A stretch of 64,000 bases of DNA from Gallaecimonas pentaromativorans (GCF_003751625.1 NZ_RJUL01000002.1:1-64000), one strand, 5' to 3'. Counted from the stretch's first letter, positions 45,461 to 54,369 are shown. Notes: a model not told the origin generated them from the sequence alone. Made by a program: numbers and translations.

Positions 45461-46102
45461 ATTTTTGGTTAAGTAAGCGAAGGTTCGATCCCCTCTTACA
45501 AAAGCTTCTGTAGAAAATCCATGCTTTCTAGAAAGGTTTTCTATAGTGGGCCTATCTATAATTCCGTAATACGAAGACCCTCGGCTGCCTTTGTACAAGA
45601 AGCCATGAAGGTGTGGCATACCCGTTTCGAATTTTTTAAAATAGCTACTACGATGCTGGTTTACAATCAAGGCTTTCCCAGAATCAGATAGCAGGCGGTA
45701 AATAATTGACATTGTAGAATTTAGCGTTTCTTCACAAGGGATAGCGGAAAGAACGTTGGAGCAAAAAATAAAGTCAAACTGATCTTTAACTTCTTGAATA
45801 TCTTCAATCGCTACACACCTGCTTAAAGGGTAGTTCTTCGCCACATACTCTTGAACAGAACAGCGAATGCCTTTTATTACCTGCATTCGCTCTAGCTGAA
45901 CTCTTGAATCAACAAAGAGAATATTTTGAGATAATCCAAAAAGGAAGTCGCTATAGCGCAATTTCCCACAACCAAAGTCTAGTATTTGCCCAGTCACTAC
46001 TATCTCTTCTAGTTCTTCTATAACTTGGCTTGAGCCTTGAGTATGTGGCTTCGCAGCATTATGGCTTTTTATGCAATGCCCTTTAATTTTGTAGTGCATC
46101 AA
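45428..46102 (-). CDS. Cassette-borne SAM-dependent methyltransferase
   Basis: 224 aa. VTGQILDFGCGKLRYSDFL is a SAM-binding motif I, then VDSRVQLERM and FDFIFCSNVLSAIP follow the class I Rossmann order. The last nine codons (after AYLTKNAN) lie inside the attC site. It overlaps the upstream membrane-protein gene by 20 bases, so both belong to one cassette and are likely coupled. AT-rich codon use differs from core methyltransferases such as 42955-43560. The substrate is unknown; the pairing with a membrane protein could mark a lipid or envelope modification or a defence module. Confidence 0.78.
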   Translation of the reverse strand: MMHYKIKGHCIKSHNAAKPHTQGSSQVIEELEEIVVTGQILDFGCGKLRYSDFLFGLSQNILFVDSRVQLERMQVIKGIRCSVQEYVAKNYPLSRCVAIEDIQEVKDQFDFIFCSNVLSAIPCEETLNSTMSIIYRLLSDSGKALIVNQHRSSYFKKFETGMPHLHGFLYKGSRGSSYYGIIDRPTIENLSRKHGFSTEAFVRGDRTFAYLTKNANKARQMDAA

Positions 46103-46781
46103 ACTGTTCCTTTATCTCTCTTTTTCTAGGAGCAGATTCTAGAATTACTTCCACCTCTTGAATTGTGTATTTTGAACATGATCCTTGAAGTACCTTCGAA
46201 AAGACGATAAGCCCAAGTCCAAAGTAGAAAACAACCAAGGCGTGTTCAAAAGCTTCCAAATACAAAAGAATGCAGAAAACACCAAACACGATGAATGATG
46301 ATTCAATAATCATCCAGTACCAAGTCAGCTGATCTAGAACCATTTCTATTAAGTGTTTATCAACAACGGGATGTTCATCTCGACTCGAAGCGTATTTATA
46401 GAAAACTTTGGACATCAAACGACCTCGATTTGACATTACCACCTTCTTGTCTAGATCAGATTCGACAGCATTCTTTATTGGTTTTAGAACATACTCCCAG
46501 TCATAAAACGCACGAAGCCGAAAAGCGTCAGAAATTCTGTCATGTAACTTTATAATCCGAAATAAAATTGCCATTACCAGCGGCGGAACCAGAAATCCTA
46601 CGGGTATTTTGAAACCTAAAACCGAGACATCGAGAGAGAAGCGAGATGCAATTTCATTTAGGGAGACAGATTGAGCACTAATAAAGTAAAACGCAATTAA
46701 CCCAACAAAGAAGTTGGCGGTCGCAAGTTTATTCAGCATTGCTCCATACGTGTTTACTGTTTTAAAAAAATTTGTAAGCAC
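46083..46781 (-). CDS. Cassette-borne membrane protein partner of the methyltransferase
   Basis: 232 aa. Transmembrane helices at about 20-38, 55-76, 150-172 and 178-198, with a charged central loop (ESDLDKKVVMSNRGR) and a charged tail (KREIKEQFDALQN). No family recognised. It starts at a GTG four bases after GGGAGG, 22 bases inside the GTTAGC core that begins cassette group 3. Overlap with the methyltransferase gene suggests coupled translation. Function unknown. Confidence 0.75.
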   Translation of the reverse strand: MLTNFFKTVNTYGAMLNKLATANFFVGLIAFYFISAQSVSLNEIASRFSLDVSVLGFKIPVGFLVPPLVMAILFRIIKLHDRISDAFRLRAFYDWEYVLKPIKNAVESDLDKKVVMSNRGRLMSKVFYKYASSRDEHPVVDKHLIEMVLDQLTWYWMIIESSFIVFGVFCILLYLEAFEHALVVFYFGLGLIVFSKVLQGSCSKYTIQEVEVILESAPRKREIKEQFDALQN

Positions 46782-47042
46782 TCAACCTCCCTTTCGTAAT
46801 GCTAACAGTTTTATTAGCGAGCGCGCTCGCTTTCACTCATATGACCAGTTGGTATTACAAGCTTAACCTACTGATCCTCCTTTAGATCCTCTTATATAAG
46901 CCAAGAATGGCTCCACAAAACCGAGCGGTCTCGTTTTTATGCGAGACATGCGCTCGTTATCATCACATCGGATGAGAAATAACTTCCTCTACTTCAATGC
47001 ATTAGAACTGGTCAAACCGGGAAAAACGAGCGTTCTTTATCG

Positions 47043-47261
47043 TCATAAATGGCCTGAAGCAGCTGGCCCAACAGATACACTGTGCATCCACACAGTTATT
47101 CGACCCGGCAGGTGAGGAGCATGGACGACCCGAATAACCCTTGCGATAAAAGAGCACACCGTCAAAGCAGAAACAGCACAAAACCATTTATTATCAAATG
47201 GATATGTGAAAAACAAAGGAAACAGAAGACACGCTACCGCCCGTGGAATCAGGTTATCCAA
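47043..47261 (-). CDS. Possible small membrane protein in flanking element, doubtful
   Basis: Counterpart of the frame at 4240-4458, with hydrophobic stretches AVACLLFPLFFTY and CAVSALTVCSFIARVI. It starts at a TTG with no convincing ribosome site. Conservation may reflect only the high DNA identity of the two copies. Confidence 0.25.
   Translation of the reverse strand: MDNLIPRAVACLLFPLFFTYPFDNKWFCAVSALTVCSFIARVIRVVHAPHLPGRITVWMHSVSVGPAASGHL
47080..47095. promoter_or_regulatory. LexA-type box, element copy 3
   Basis: CTGTGCATCCACACAG fits CTGT-N8-ACAG and is 277 bp from the cassette core, as in copy 1. Confidence 0.6.
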
Positions 47262-47574
47262 AGTCCCTTTATCGTTCTGAGTGATTACCCATCCTTGGTG
47301 GCTTGCTGCGCGAAGACCAGCTTCTTGCGTTCGCCTGCTTAAAACGGTTCACCGGGCCGTTTTCTTAATGCGCTCACTCCACCTCGCACGTCCTGTGTTA
47401 CTCGGGCTATCCTGCCCTCGCCCTGCGGGCCGCCGTCACTGCCTTCCGACGTTCAAACCTTTTCCCGAAAGATTTGTCGCGTAATGCTGCGTAAAAGCAG
47501 TGCATGCCGAGCCCCGCAAAGACCTGGCCCCAAGCTGACACCAATATAAACAACATAACCCGTTGTTTCGTTAT

Positions 47575-47600
47575 AAAAAAGCCCCTTTTCAGGGGCTTCG
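47575..47600 (-). terminator. Terminator of the M14 peptidase gene
   Basis: AAGCCCCT / AGGGGCTT with a T6 run on the minus strand. Confidence 0.85.
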
Positions 47601-47601
47601 G

Positions 47602-49317
47602 TTACTCGACGCGAAGGACAGGGTAGCGAAGGTAGGCCTTGTCAAAGTAGGGGCTGCGCTCGTAGAACCAGCGAAGGCGAGCATCGGGGTCTTTGGCAAA
47701 AGTCGGGTCGGTAAGGGCTTTATCAAAGGCGGCTTTGATGGCCGGGTCGGTGAGCATTTTCTCGGCCATGGGCGCTATCACGTAGGGCTCCATGTATTCG
47801 GTGCGGCTAAAGACGGTGTTGAAAAAGCCCCACTGCAGGAAGCTGTCCGGCGCCTGGGGTTCGAGCAGCACCATGGCGAGGTTGCCTAAGGGCTGGTCGG
47901 TACTGATGCGCACCGAGCCTTTAGGGAGGGTGAGCGTGGCATCTTGCCAATGGCCCTGGGTGGTAACCCGAAAGTGGCCCTCGTAAGGCGCTTTGGCAAA
48001 ATCGAAGCTGTCGATTTGGTATTGGCGGGCGCTGACCTCGGTGGCCTTGCTAAGGCGGGTCATCTCGATACCCTGCTGCTCAAGGCGCTTGATGACATCC
48101 TGCCACTGGGCCGGGATAAGGTAAGCGGCCGGGCGACTGGCGCTTACCACCGGTTTGTCCATGGGCCAGATGGGCACCTTTTTCCAGGTCATGGGCTCGC
48201 CGAGCCAGCGCACTTCTTCAGCGCCGGAGGCGGGGCTTTGGAAATGGCGGTATTTCACTCCGGGAATGTCGGTGGGCACCGCTTTGTCGCCCCGGCCAAA
48301 GGCGAGCGGCACAGAGGCGGGCCGGGCGGCGGCGTCTTCGCGGATGGCCGCCGCCAGGGCGTCGCCGTTTTCAGCCAGCAGCGACAAAGAACGCTCAATC
48401 AGCACATAGGTGCTCAGCACCCGGCGCTGATAGTTTTTCAGGCTGTGGTTTTCCACCAGCACCGTGGGCAAACCGCGAAGGGGGCCATAACCGTTGGAAT
48501 AACGGGGTTCTGCCTGCCAGAGAATGGCGCCTTTTTGCGGGTGTTTACCATCTTGCAAAAAGAGAAAATTGCCGGGCTGGTGGCCGTATTGTTCCAGGGT
48601 TTTATAGAGCGCCGGCCGGTAATAGCCGGTCAGCCACTGGCTGATGTGAGGCGAATAGGTGGTGTTGATGGCCACCAGGCTGTCGTATTGCCAGTCTTCG
48701 CCGTCGGTGACATGCACGTCGATATAGAGGCTGGGCTTGACCTTGGCAATCAAGGCCACCATGGCCTGCATCTCGGGGGTGTCGAGCTTGGTGTAATCGC
48801 GATTGAGGTTGAGGTTACGGGCGTTAGTGCGCCAGCCCATGTTTTGGGGGCCGCGCTGATTGGGCCTGTTGTAGGGGCTGGCTCGCTCGTGGCCGTCGGC
48901 ATTGAAGATAGGTACAAACACCAGATTGACCTTGTCCAGCAGCTCGCGGTGCTGGCCGTCGGCCCAGTCGCGAAGGAACATCAGCCCAGCGTCTTTGCCG
49001 TCAATCTCGCCGGCGTGAATGCCAGCTTGCACCAATAGCGTGGGTTTGCCATTGCCCGGTTTTCCCAGCGTTACCACCCAAAGCTCCCTGCCCTGCCCGG
49101 TTTTGCCGAAGGTCTTTAAAGACAGCTCCGGGTTATTGGCCGCCAGATCTTTTAGATAACTGACGGTTTGAGCGTAATTGGGGGTGGTTTTGAAATCGGC
49201 TTCTTCGACCGGGGTGGGGTCGGCCTTATTGATAAGGGCCAGGCTTTTGCCGTCAAAGGGCAAGTCCGGTGGCAAGGGCGCCGTCACCAAGGCGCTAAGC
49301 AGCAAGGGCAGTAGCAT
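47602..49317 (-). CDS. M14 family zinc carboxypeptidase, exported
   Basis: 571 aa. A signal peptide (LLLSALVTAPLPP region) precedes the M14 domain (about 40-350). Zinc ligands are in HAGEIDGKDAG (HxxE) and SLYIDVHVTDG (His), and the catalytic Glu is likely in LVENHSLKNYQRR. A beta-rich C-terminal part follows (about 370-571). It hydrolyses C-terminal residues of peptides, probably in the periplasm or outside. No operon partner. Confidence 0.9.
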   Translation of the reverse strand: MLLPLLLSALVTAPLPPDLPFDGKSLALINKADPTPVEEADFKTTPNYAQTVSYLKDLAANNPELSLKTFGKTGQGRELWVVTLGKPGNGKPTLLVQAGIHAGEIDGKDAGLMFLRDWADGQHRELLDKVNLVFVPIFNADGHERASPYNRPNQRGPQNMGWRTNARNLNLNRDYTKLDTPEMQAMVALIAKVKPSLYIDVHVTDGEDWQYDSLVAINTTYSPHISQWLTGYYRPALYKTLEQYGHQPGNFLFLQDGKHPQKGAILWQAEPRYSNGYGPLRGLPTVLVENHSLKNYQRRVLSTYVLIERSLSLLAENGDALAAAIREDAAARPASVPLAFGRGDKAVPTDIPGVKYRHFQSPASGAEEVRWLGEPMTWKKVPIWPMDKPVVSASRPAAYLIPAQWQDVIKRLEQQGIEMTRLSKATEVSARQYQIDSFDFAKAPYEGHFRVTTQGHWQDATLTLPKGSVRISTDQPLGNLAMVLLEPQAPDSFLQWGFFNTVFSRTEYMEPYVIAPMAEKMLTDPAIKAAFDKALTDPTFAKDPDARLRWFYERSPYFDKAYLRYPVLRVE

Positions 49318-49414
49318 GATTTTTCTCCTTTCTTATCGCTTCTACCCAGTTTTCAACGGTACTGCAAGGCGGTCACGTTGGTTAGCCACCCCAATACCGC
49401 CAATAGTCTGTAAA

Positions 49415-49855
49415 TCAGTGTGCCGAGATCTCAATGCGGTTGCTGGTCAAGCAATTTACCTTGTTGCCGGCTTTCCCCCGCTGACATAACTGTGCAGTAA
49501 GGTTGAGCTTACCTGTAGGATGGCCGTGAAAGGCCAGCAGTTCAGCAATAGAAAACACTTTCCCAACCACCCCCATAGGGGCCAACTGAACATGACTATC
49601 GAGGTCGCACCCTTCATTGAGCAGCACTTGAAAGGGATAACGGTGCCCCTCTGCGCTAGTGATATCAAAAGACAGCCCACCGACCGCCCCTCGACAAAAG
49701 TTCCGATTGAGCTCCGTGGTTTCAGGATTGTTGTTGAGCACCAGTACAAGTAACTGCGCAGCATCCAGCCGCAGAAGTTTGACCTCAACAATCGCTTGGC
49801 TGTGCACCTGGAAAGCGCACAACGCCAGCAGCACCACCAGACAGGCTTTTTTCAT
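49415..49855 (-). CDS. Small exported protein, unknown
   Basis: About 146 aa. A signal peptide (MKKACLVVLLALCAFQVHSQ) precedes a beta-rich domain with three cysteines (RNFCRGAVG, NEGCDLDS, QLCQRGKAG), perhaps disulfide-linked. The frame is open upstream to 49972 but only the ATG at 49855 gives a signal peptide. No family recognised. Confidence 0.65.
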   Translation of the reverse strand: MKKACLVVLLALCAFQVHSQAIVEVKLLRLDAAQLLVLVLNNNPETTELNRNFCRGAVGGLSFDITSAEGHRYPFQVLLNEGCDLDSHVQLAPMGVVGKVFSIAELLAFHGHPTGKLNLTAQLCQRGKAGNKVNCLTSNRIEISAH

Positions 49856-49935
49856 CCCTGCTAACCCATTGTTAAGTAAGCCTAAGTGGATAGCATACTT
49901 ACTCAACCATGAAAACCAACCTGGCCCTAAGACCC

Positions 49936-49962
49936 ATAAAAAAGGCCGGCTCAGGGCCGGCC
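49936..49962 (-). terminator. Terminator of the bkd operon
   Basis: GGCCGGC / GCCGGCC stem followed by T6 on the minus strand. Confidence 0.85.
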
Positions 49963-49980
49963 AAACACGCACGAGTGTTT

Positions 49981-51087
49981 TTATAGCGCGGGCTTTTCCA
50001 AAGCCACTTTCATGGCTTTAAGGAAACGGGCGGCTTCGCCACCGGTGCAGGCCTGGTGATCCATGGTCAGCGACAGTGGCAGCATTTTGCGGGCCTGGGG
50101 CTCGCCGTTTTTCAGTACCAAAATTTCGTAGCTGCGCCCGGCACCGACAATGGCCACCTGGGGCGGCGTGATGATGGGGTTGGCGTAGCGCCCGGCAATG
50201 GCACCGAAGTTGGACAGGGTAATGGTGGCGCCTTTGAGCTCGTCCTGGGGTACCCGGCGGGCTTTAACGTCGCCAATCATGCGGTCAAGGCCACTGCGAA
50301 TATCCGCCGGGCTGCGCTCGGCCACGTTTTTGAGCACCGGTACGTACAGGCCATGGGGGCTGTCTACCGCGATACCGATGTTTATCTCGCTAAAGAGGCG
50401 GCGACTGTAGCTCTTGGCATGGAAATGGGCGTTAAGGGCAGGCTCGGCCTGGCAGGCTTCGCTCATGGCCATGATAAGGCGCACCGTTGGGTCTTGGTCT
50501 TTGCCCCAAGCGGAGATGTCGGCGTCGTCCATCAAGGTAACCGGCACCACGGTTTCAAAGGCGTGGCGCATGGCATCGCTCATGGCGCGGCGGGCACCTT
50601 TGATTATCTCGTTGCGCCCGGCGCTGCTATCAGCCTCAAAGGCCTGCTGCACATCGGCATCAGTAATAAGCTCGCCGCTGCCCAGTAGCTCGATATCCAC
50701 TCCCAATTGCTTGGCCAGCAAGCGGGTGGAAGGCAGCGCCTGTACCTTGGAATGGCCCACCCGGGTTTGGGTGTTGCCAGCAAAGAAGTGGTCGTCGCCA
50801 CCCACGGCGGCGCTGTGGGAGACTTTGCCCACCACGGTGCCGGCGTCTTCTTCTTCGCCTTCAAAGCCCACCAGCGGCGAGCCGGTGTGGATGATGTCGC
50901 CCACTTCGCCAAACAACTTGGCCAGGGTGCCTTTGATGGGGGATGGCACATCCACCACCGCCTTGGCGGTTTCCATGGAGGCCAGCACCTGATCGACTTC
51001 CACTTCGTCGCCGACCTTTACATGCCATTCGACGATCTCCGCCTCGGGCAGCCCTTCGCCCAGATCCGGCAATTTGAAGTATTTCAT
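49981..51087 (-). CDS. bkdB: Branched-chain 2-oxoacid dehydrogenase E2 (lipoamide acyltransferase)
   Basis: 368 aa. One lipoyl domain (residues 1-75) has the lipoyl Lys in METAKAVVDVPSP. A peripheral-subunit-binding domain follows (about 110-145; LPSTRLLAKQLGVDI), then the catalytic domain (about 155-368). The active-site motif reads DHQACTGGEAARF instead of DHRxxDG: His is kept but the usual Asp is replaced. It follows the E1-beta gene with a four-base overlap. It acts in leucine, isoleucine and valine breakdown. No E3 gene is here; a shared lipoamide dehydrogenase is likely elsewhere. Confidence 0.93.
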   Translation of the reverse strand: MKYFKLPDLGEGLPEAEIVEWHVKVGDEVEVDQVLASMETAKAVVDVPSPIKGTLAKLFGEVGDIIHTGSPLVGFEGEEEDAGTVVGKVSHSAAVGGDDHFFAGNTQTRVGHSKVQALPSTRLLAKQLGVDIELLGSGELITDADVQQAFEADSSAGRNEIIKGARRAMSDAMRHAFETVVPVTLMDDADISAWGKDQDPTVRLIMAMSEACQAEPALNAHFHAKSYSRRLFSEINIGIAVDSPHGLYVPVLKNVAERSPADIRSGLDRMIGDVKARRVPQDELKGATITLSNFGAIAGRYANPIITPPQVAIVGAGRSYEILVLKNGEPQARKMLPLSLTMDHQACTGGEAARFLKAMKVALEKPAL

Positions 51088-52067
51088 GCACTGCGCTCCA
51101 TGATTTTTTTCACTTCCAAGACCACGTCATCGGTGTGAATTTGGTAGTACTGTTCATTCTGGTAATACGGCATGGTTACGTCGTAACCCGCCACCCGGCC
51201 GATAGGCGCCTTGAGCTCGTAGAAGCATTGCTCCTGCACCTGAGTGGCTATTTCCGCCCCCACCCCAAAGCTCTTGGCCGCTTCATGGACGATGCAAAGC
51301 CGGCCGGTTTTGCGCACCGAGTTAACGATGGTGTCGATATCCAGCGGCTTGATGGTGGCCAAGTCAATCACCTCGGCATTGATGCCTTCGTCAGCAAGGC
51401 GGTCGGCCGCCAGCAGGGTCTCGTTCACCGACGCGCCCCAGCTCACCAGGGTGATGTCGCTGCCTTCTCGCAGGATAAAGGCCACGTCCAAAGGCAATGC
51501 CTGGCCGTCGTCCGCCACTTCATGGCGGTTGGTGCGGTAGATGCGCTTGGGTTCAAAAAACATCACCGGGTCGTTGCTGCGAATGGCGGCAAGCAGCAGC
51601 CCATAGGCCCGGGCCGGGCTGGAGGGGATCACCACCCTAAGGCCCGGGATATGGGCAAACAGGGCCTCGACGCTCTCGCTATGATGCTCCGGGGCATGAA
51701 TAAAGCCGCCAAAAGGCGCGCGGTACACCAGCGGCAGGGTAATGCGGCCCCGGGTGCGTGAGCGCATGCGGGCGGCCTGGCAGATGATTTGCTCCATGGC
51801 CGGGAAGATAAAGCCCTGGAACTGAAACTCGGCCACCGGGCGCAGGCCCTGGGAGGCCATGCCGATGGTCAGGCCGCCAATCAGGCCTTCGGCAAGGGGG
51901 GTGTCCATTACCCGGCGAAAACCGAACTTGTCTTTAAGGCCCACGGTGGCGCGAAACACCCCGCCGTTGGTGCCGATGTCTTCGCCCAGGCAAACCACGT
52001 TTTCGTCGGCCGCCATTTCATGGTGCAGGGCCATATTGACTGCTTCGAGCAGGGTAACCTTAGCCAT
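51084..52067 (-). CDS. Branched-chain 2-oxoacid dehydrogenase E1 component, beta subunit
   Basis: About 327 aa. EAVNMALHHEMAADENVVCLGEDIG, then DTPLAEGLIGGLTIGMA and HHSESVEALFAHIPGLRVV, are standard for E1-beta. It forms the alpha2-beta2 thiamine-diphosphate enzyme that decarboxylates branched 2-oxoacids. The ATG at 52067, preceded by GGAGGAG, is preferred over a start 11 codons upstream. It overlaps both neighbours slightly, so the three genes form one operon. Confidence 0.94.
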   Translation of the reverse strand: MAKVTLLEAVNMALHHEMAADENVVCLGEDIGTNGGVFRATVGLKDKFGFRRVMDTPLAEGLIGGLTIGMASQGLRPVAEFQFQGFIFPAMEQIICQAARMRSRTRGRITLPLVYRAPFGGFIHAPEHHSESVEALFAHIPGLRVVIPSSPARAYGLLLAAIRSNDPVMFFEPKRIYRTNRHEVADDGQALPLDVAFILREGSDITLVSWGASVNETLLAADRLADEGINAEVIDLATIKPLDIDTIVNSVRKTGRLCIVHEAAKSFGVGAEIATQVQEQCFYELKAPIGRVAGYDVTMPYYQNEQYYQIHTDDVVLEVKKIMERSA

Positions 52068-53163
52068 GCTCTCCTCCTGCCATACGCATGGCCTTTTCAA
52101 TCAGCTGTTCGCGCTGGGACGCCAGCGGCTCGCTTAACGATTCAAAGTGATAATCGAACATGGCTTCCGGCGGCTCCTTGGCAGTGGCCAGGTATTGCTC
52201 TACCGCGGCCTGCACCTGCTGGTTGCATTCGCTTTGCCAGGCCAGCTCCTTGTCTTCGTTCCACACCCCCTGGTGATGCAGGTATTGGCGCAGCCGTTTA
52301 ACCGGCTCACGCTTCCAGGCATCGTTCACCTCTTCGGCCGGGCGATAACGGGTGGCGTCGTCGGCGGTGGTGTGGTCAGAGAGGCGATAGGACACCGCTT
52401 CAATCAAGGTGGCGCCCTTGCCGCTGCGGGCCCGCTCCAAGGCCTTTTTCATCACGTCGAACACGGCAATGATGTCGTTGCCGTCCACCTGCACGCCGGG
52501 AATACCGGCGCCCACGGCTTTTTGAGCCAAGGTAGGGGCGCCGCACTGGATGGCGCGGGGCACCGAGATGGCCCACTGGTTGTTGTTGATGACAAAGACG
52601 CAAGGCAATTGCCAGGCACCGGCGCAGTTGATGGCTTCAAGGAAATCGCCTTTGGAGGTACCGCCATCACCGATGGAGGTCACCGCCACCCGCCGCTCAC
52701 CGCGCAGCTTAAAGGCCGCGGCAATGCCGGCGGCATGGGTGCACTGGGTCGCGATGGGTACGCAGATAGGAAAATCTTCAGAAAGCGCGCCATCCGGGCG
52801 GTTGAAATAGCTGCCCCGCTCGCTGCCGCCCCAATAGAGCAGGTTATGGGCCATGGAGGCGCCCCGCATCATCATGGTGGGCATGTCGCGGTAATAAGGT
52901 ACGTAGACATCGTCAACGGCCATGGCAGAGCCTACGCCGATGCCGACGGCCTCCGCCCCCAGGTGGGACGGATAGGTGCCCATCTGCCCGGTACGCTGCA
53001 GGGCGATGGCTTTTTTATCGTAGGTGCGCACCAGCACCATGTTCTTGTAGAAGTTGATGAGCAGATCCAAGTCATCCGCCCAAGCGGGCAGCGGCTGAAC
53101 CACATTGCCTTCGTCATCCAGGTATTGGACCTGGGTAACGGCCGACTTTGATGTAAAGGTCAT
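52060..53163 (-). CDS. Branched-chain 2-oxoacid dehydrogenase E1 component, alpha subunit
   Basis: 367 aa. The thiamine-diphosphate motif runs from IGDGGTSKGDFLEA to INNNQWAIS, and SYRLSDHTTADDATRYR is the phosphorylation-loop region of the family. First gene of the three-gene bkd-type operon; its end overlaps the E1-beta start by about eight bases. Confidence 0.94.
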   Translation of the reverse strand: MTFTSKSAVTQVQYLDDEGNVVQPLPAWADDLDLLINFYKNMVLVRTYDKKAIALQRTGQMGTYPSHLGAEAVGIGVGSAMAVDDVYVPYYRDMPTMMMRGASMAHNLLYWGGSERGSYFNRPDGALSEDFPICVPIATQCTHAAGIAAAFKLRGERRVAVTSIGDGGTSKGDFLEAINCAGAWQLPCVFVINNNQWAISVPRAIQCGAPTLAQKAVGAGIPGVQVDGNDIIAVFDVMKKALERARSGKGATLIEAVSYRLSDHTTADDATRYRPAEEVNDAWKREPVKRLRQYLHHQGVWNEDKELAWQSECNQQVQAAVEQYLATAKEPPEAMFDYHFESLSEPLASQREQLIEKAMRMAGGEHG

Positions 53164-53286
53164 ACAAAAACCTTCTGTTTTTTTTGATCCGGGGTATCCG
53201 GATCTCCCCCAATCGGATTTATGCGCAGACTTTACCTTTACGTAAACGTCGTTTCAACACGCCTGGCCGCAAAAATCCCATTCCAT

Positions 53287-53313
53287 AAAAAAGCCCCGTG
53301 TAGACGGGGCTTT
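53287..53313 (-). terminator. Terminator of astE
   Basis: AAGCCCCGT / ACGGGGCTT with T6 on the minus strand. Confidence 0.87.
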
Positions 53314-53318
53314 ACAGT

Positions 53319-54338
53319 TCAGTCCAGTTGCGTCCTGGCCACCAGCAGGCAGGCCCTCTGCCCCACTGCCACCTTGGCATTGGGGAAGATCACCGCCTCG
53401 GCGTCCAGCTCGACCCTGTGTTCAATAGCACCGTCGGTTGCCAGCAGGTGGCCTTTGGGATAGCTGGTGAAATTCTCCACGTCTTCGCCAAAGGTAAAGG
53501 CAAAGCTGTCGCTTTGCTTGTTGATCACCCGGCTGATCCGGTACAGGTTAAGCCGACTTTCGTCATAGGCTGGCAGGACCAGCTCGCGCTGGCTGACCAA
53601 CTTGGCCAGGGTGTCGGCAGTGGCTTTAAAACGGCTCATGTCGTTCTGGCCAAAGGGGCGCACCTTGCCAAGCTCCACGGTAAAGCCGTGAGCGGCAAAT
53701 TCGTTGGTGGAGAAATAGCTAAAGGTGGTGGTGGGGTCGTCCGACAGCAGCACCGTGTCCACCCCGCACTCGGCCAGGAACATCACCTGCTCTTTGCTGC
53801 GCGGTTTGCCGTGCAAGAAGGGGTAAACCACAAACTTCTCGTGCTGTGAGCCACGAATGGCGGTGTGCAGATCGTAATGGAGGCGCAGGGCTTCCTGGCG
53901 GCCTGCATCAGGGCGCTCGTGATAAAAACGGGCCACGGCCGCTTCCAGGGCCTTGGCTCTTTCCCGCTCGGCGTTCTGGCCATCCCCCTTACTGTGGGCG
54001 CCGCTAAAGAGGCGGTTGAGGTTTTCTTCGATTTCGCGCTTGCCGGCATTAATGGCCGGCGGGTTGCCAATCAGCAGCAGCAGGCGATGGGCGAGCGGCA
54101 GGCTGCCGTCCAGCACCGCTTTGGCCAAGTCGCGCACAATCTCGATAGGGGCGGTTTCATTGCCGTGTACCCCGCACGACAGCACGATGTCTTTATTGCC
54201 GGGGTTGGCTGGGGTCAGACAGAGGATGCCGGTGTCCCACAGCGCTACCTCAATGCCGGTATCGGTGGTAAAGGCGGCAGGGGCGGCGCCATGGGGGTTG
54301 GCCAGGGTAAAGGCCAGAAAGTCGTTGTCTTTAAACAT
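53319..54338 (-). CDS. astE: Succinylglutamate desuccinylase
   Basis: 339 aa. SCGVHGNETAPIEIV holds the zinc ligands His and Glu and LHYDLHTAIR the third His, placing it with the AstE/aspartoacylase metallopeptidase family. It performs the last step of the arginine succinyltransferase pathway, releasing glutamate and succinate. The start MFKDNDFLAFTL at 54338 follows GGGAG; a longer frame runs through a terminator and is rejected. The other ast genes are not in the window. Confidence 0.92.
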   Translation of the reverse strand: MFKDNDFLAFTLANPHGAAPAAFTTDTGIEVALWDTGILCLTPANPGNKDIVLSCGVHGNETAPIEIVRDLAKAVLDGSLPLAHRLLLLIGNPPAINAGKREIEENLNRLFSGAHSKGDGQNAERERAKALEAAVARFYHERPDAGRQEALRLHYDLHTAIRGSQHEKFVVYPFLHGKPRSKEQVMFLAECGVDTVLLSDDPTTTFSYFSTNEFAAHGFTVELGKVRPFGQNDMSRFKATADTLAKLVSQRELVLPAYDESRLNLYRISRVINKQSDSFAFTFGEDVENFTSYPKGHLLATDGAIEHRVELDAEAVIFPNAKVAVGQRACLLVARTQLD

Positions 54339-54369
54339 GCTGACTCCCAAAAAACACTTAGAGAATAAG

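Larger units (their letters stand above)
46803..47490. repeat. Cassette-flanking element, copy 3 (attI-like)
   Basis: Begins at the TAAC core beside cassette group 3. Long near-identity with copy 1 extends from the core past 47480, with a perfect match of about 130 bases (roughly 47150-47270), then a deletion relative to copy 1. It contains the same palindrome (AGCGAGCGCGCTCGCT), a hairpin at about 46921-46955 and a LexA-type box. The terminator-like hairpin is at 47341-47363. No supported gene between 46781 and 47602 except the doubtful frame listed below. Confidence 0.85.

Noticed and set aside
47100-47342. A decayed integron integrase on the plus strand beyond the LexA-type box
   Set aside because: Translations in the plus frames lack the tyrosine-recombinase patches (RxxR, HxxRH, catalytic Tyr). 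Only the position suggests an integrase, not the sequence.
47944-49038. Plus-strand frame opposite the M14 peptidase, and similar frames at 10250-11521, 11586-12932, 40458-41759, 52147-53151, 54452-55522 and 59730-60815
   Set aside because: All are antisense to genes with intact catalytic motifs and show shadow-like composition.
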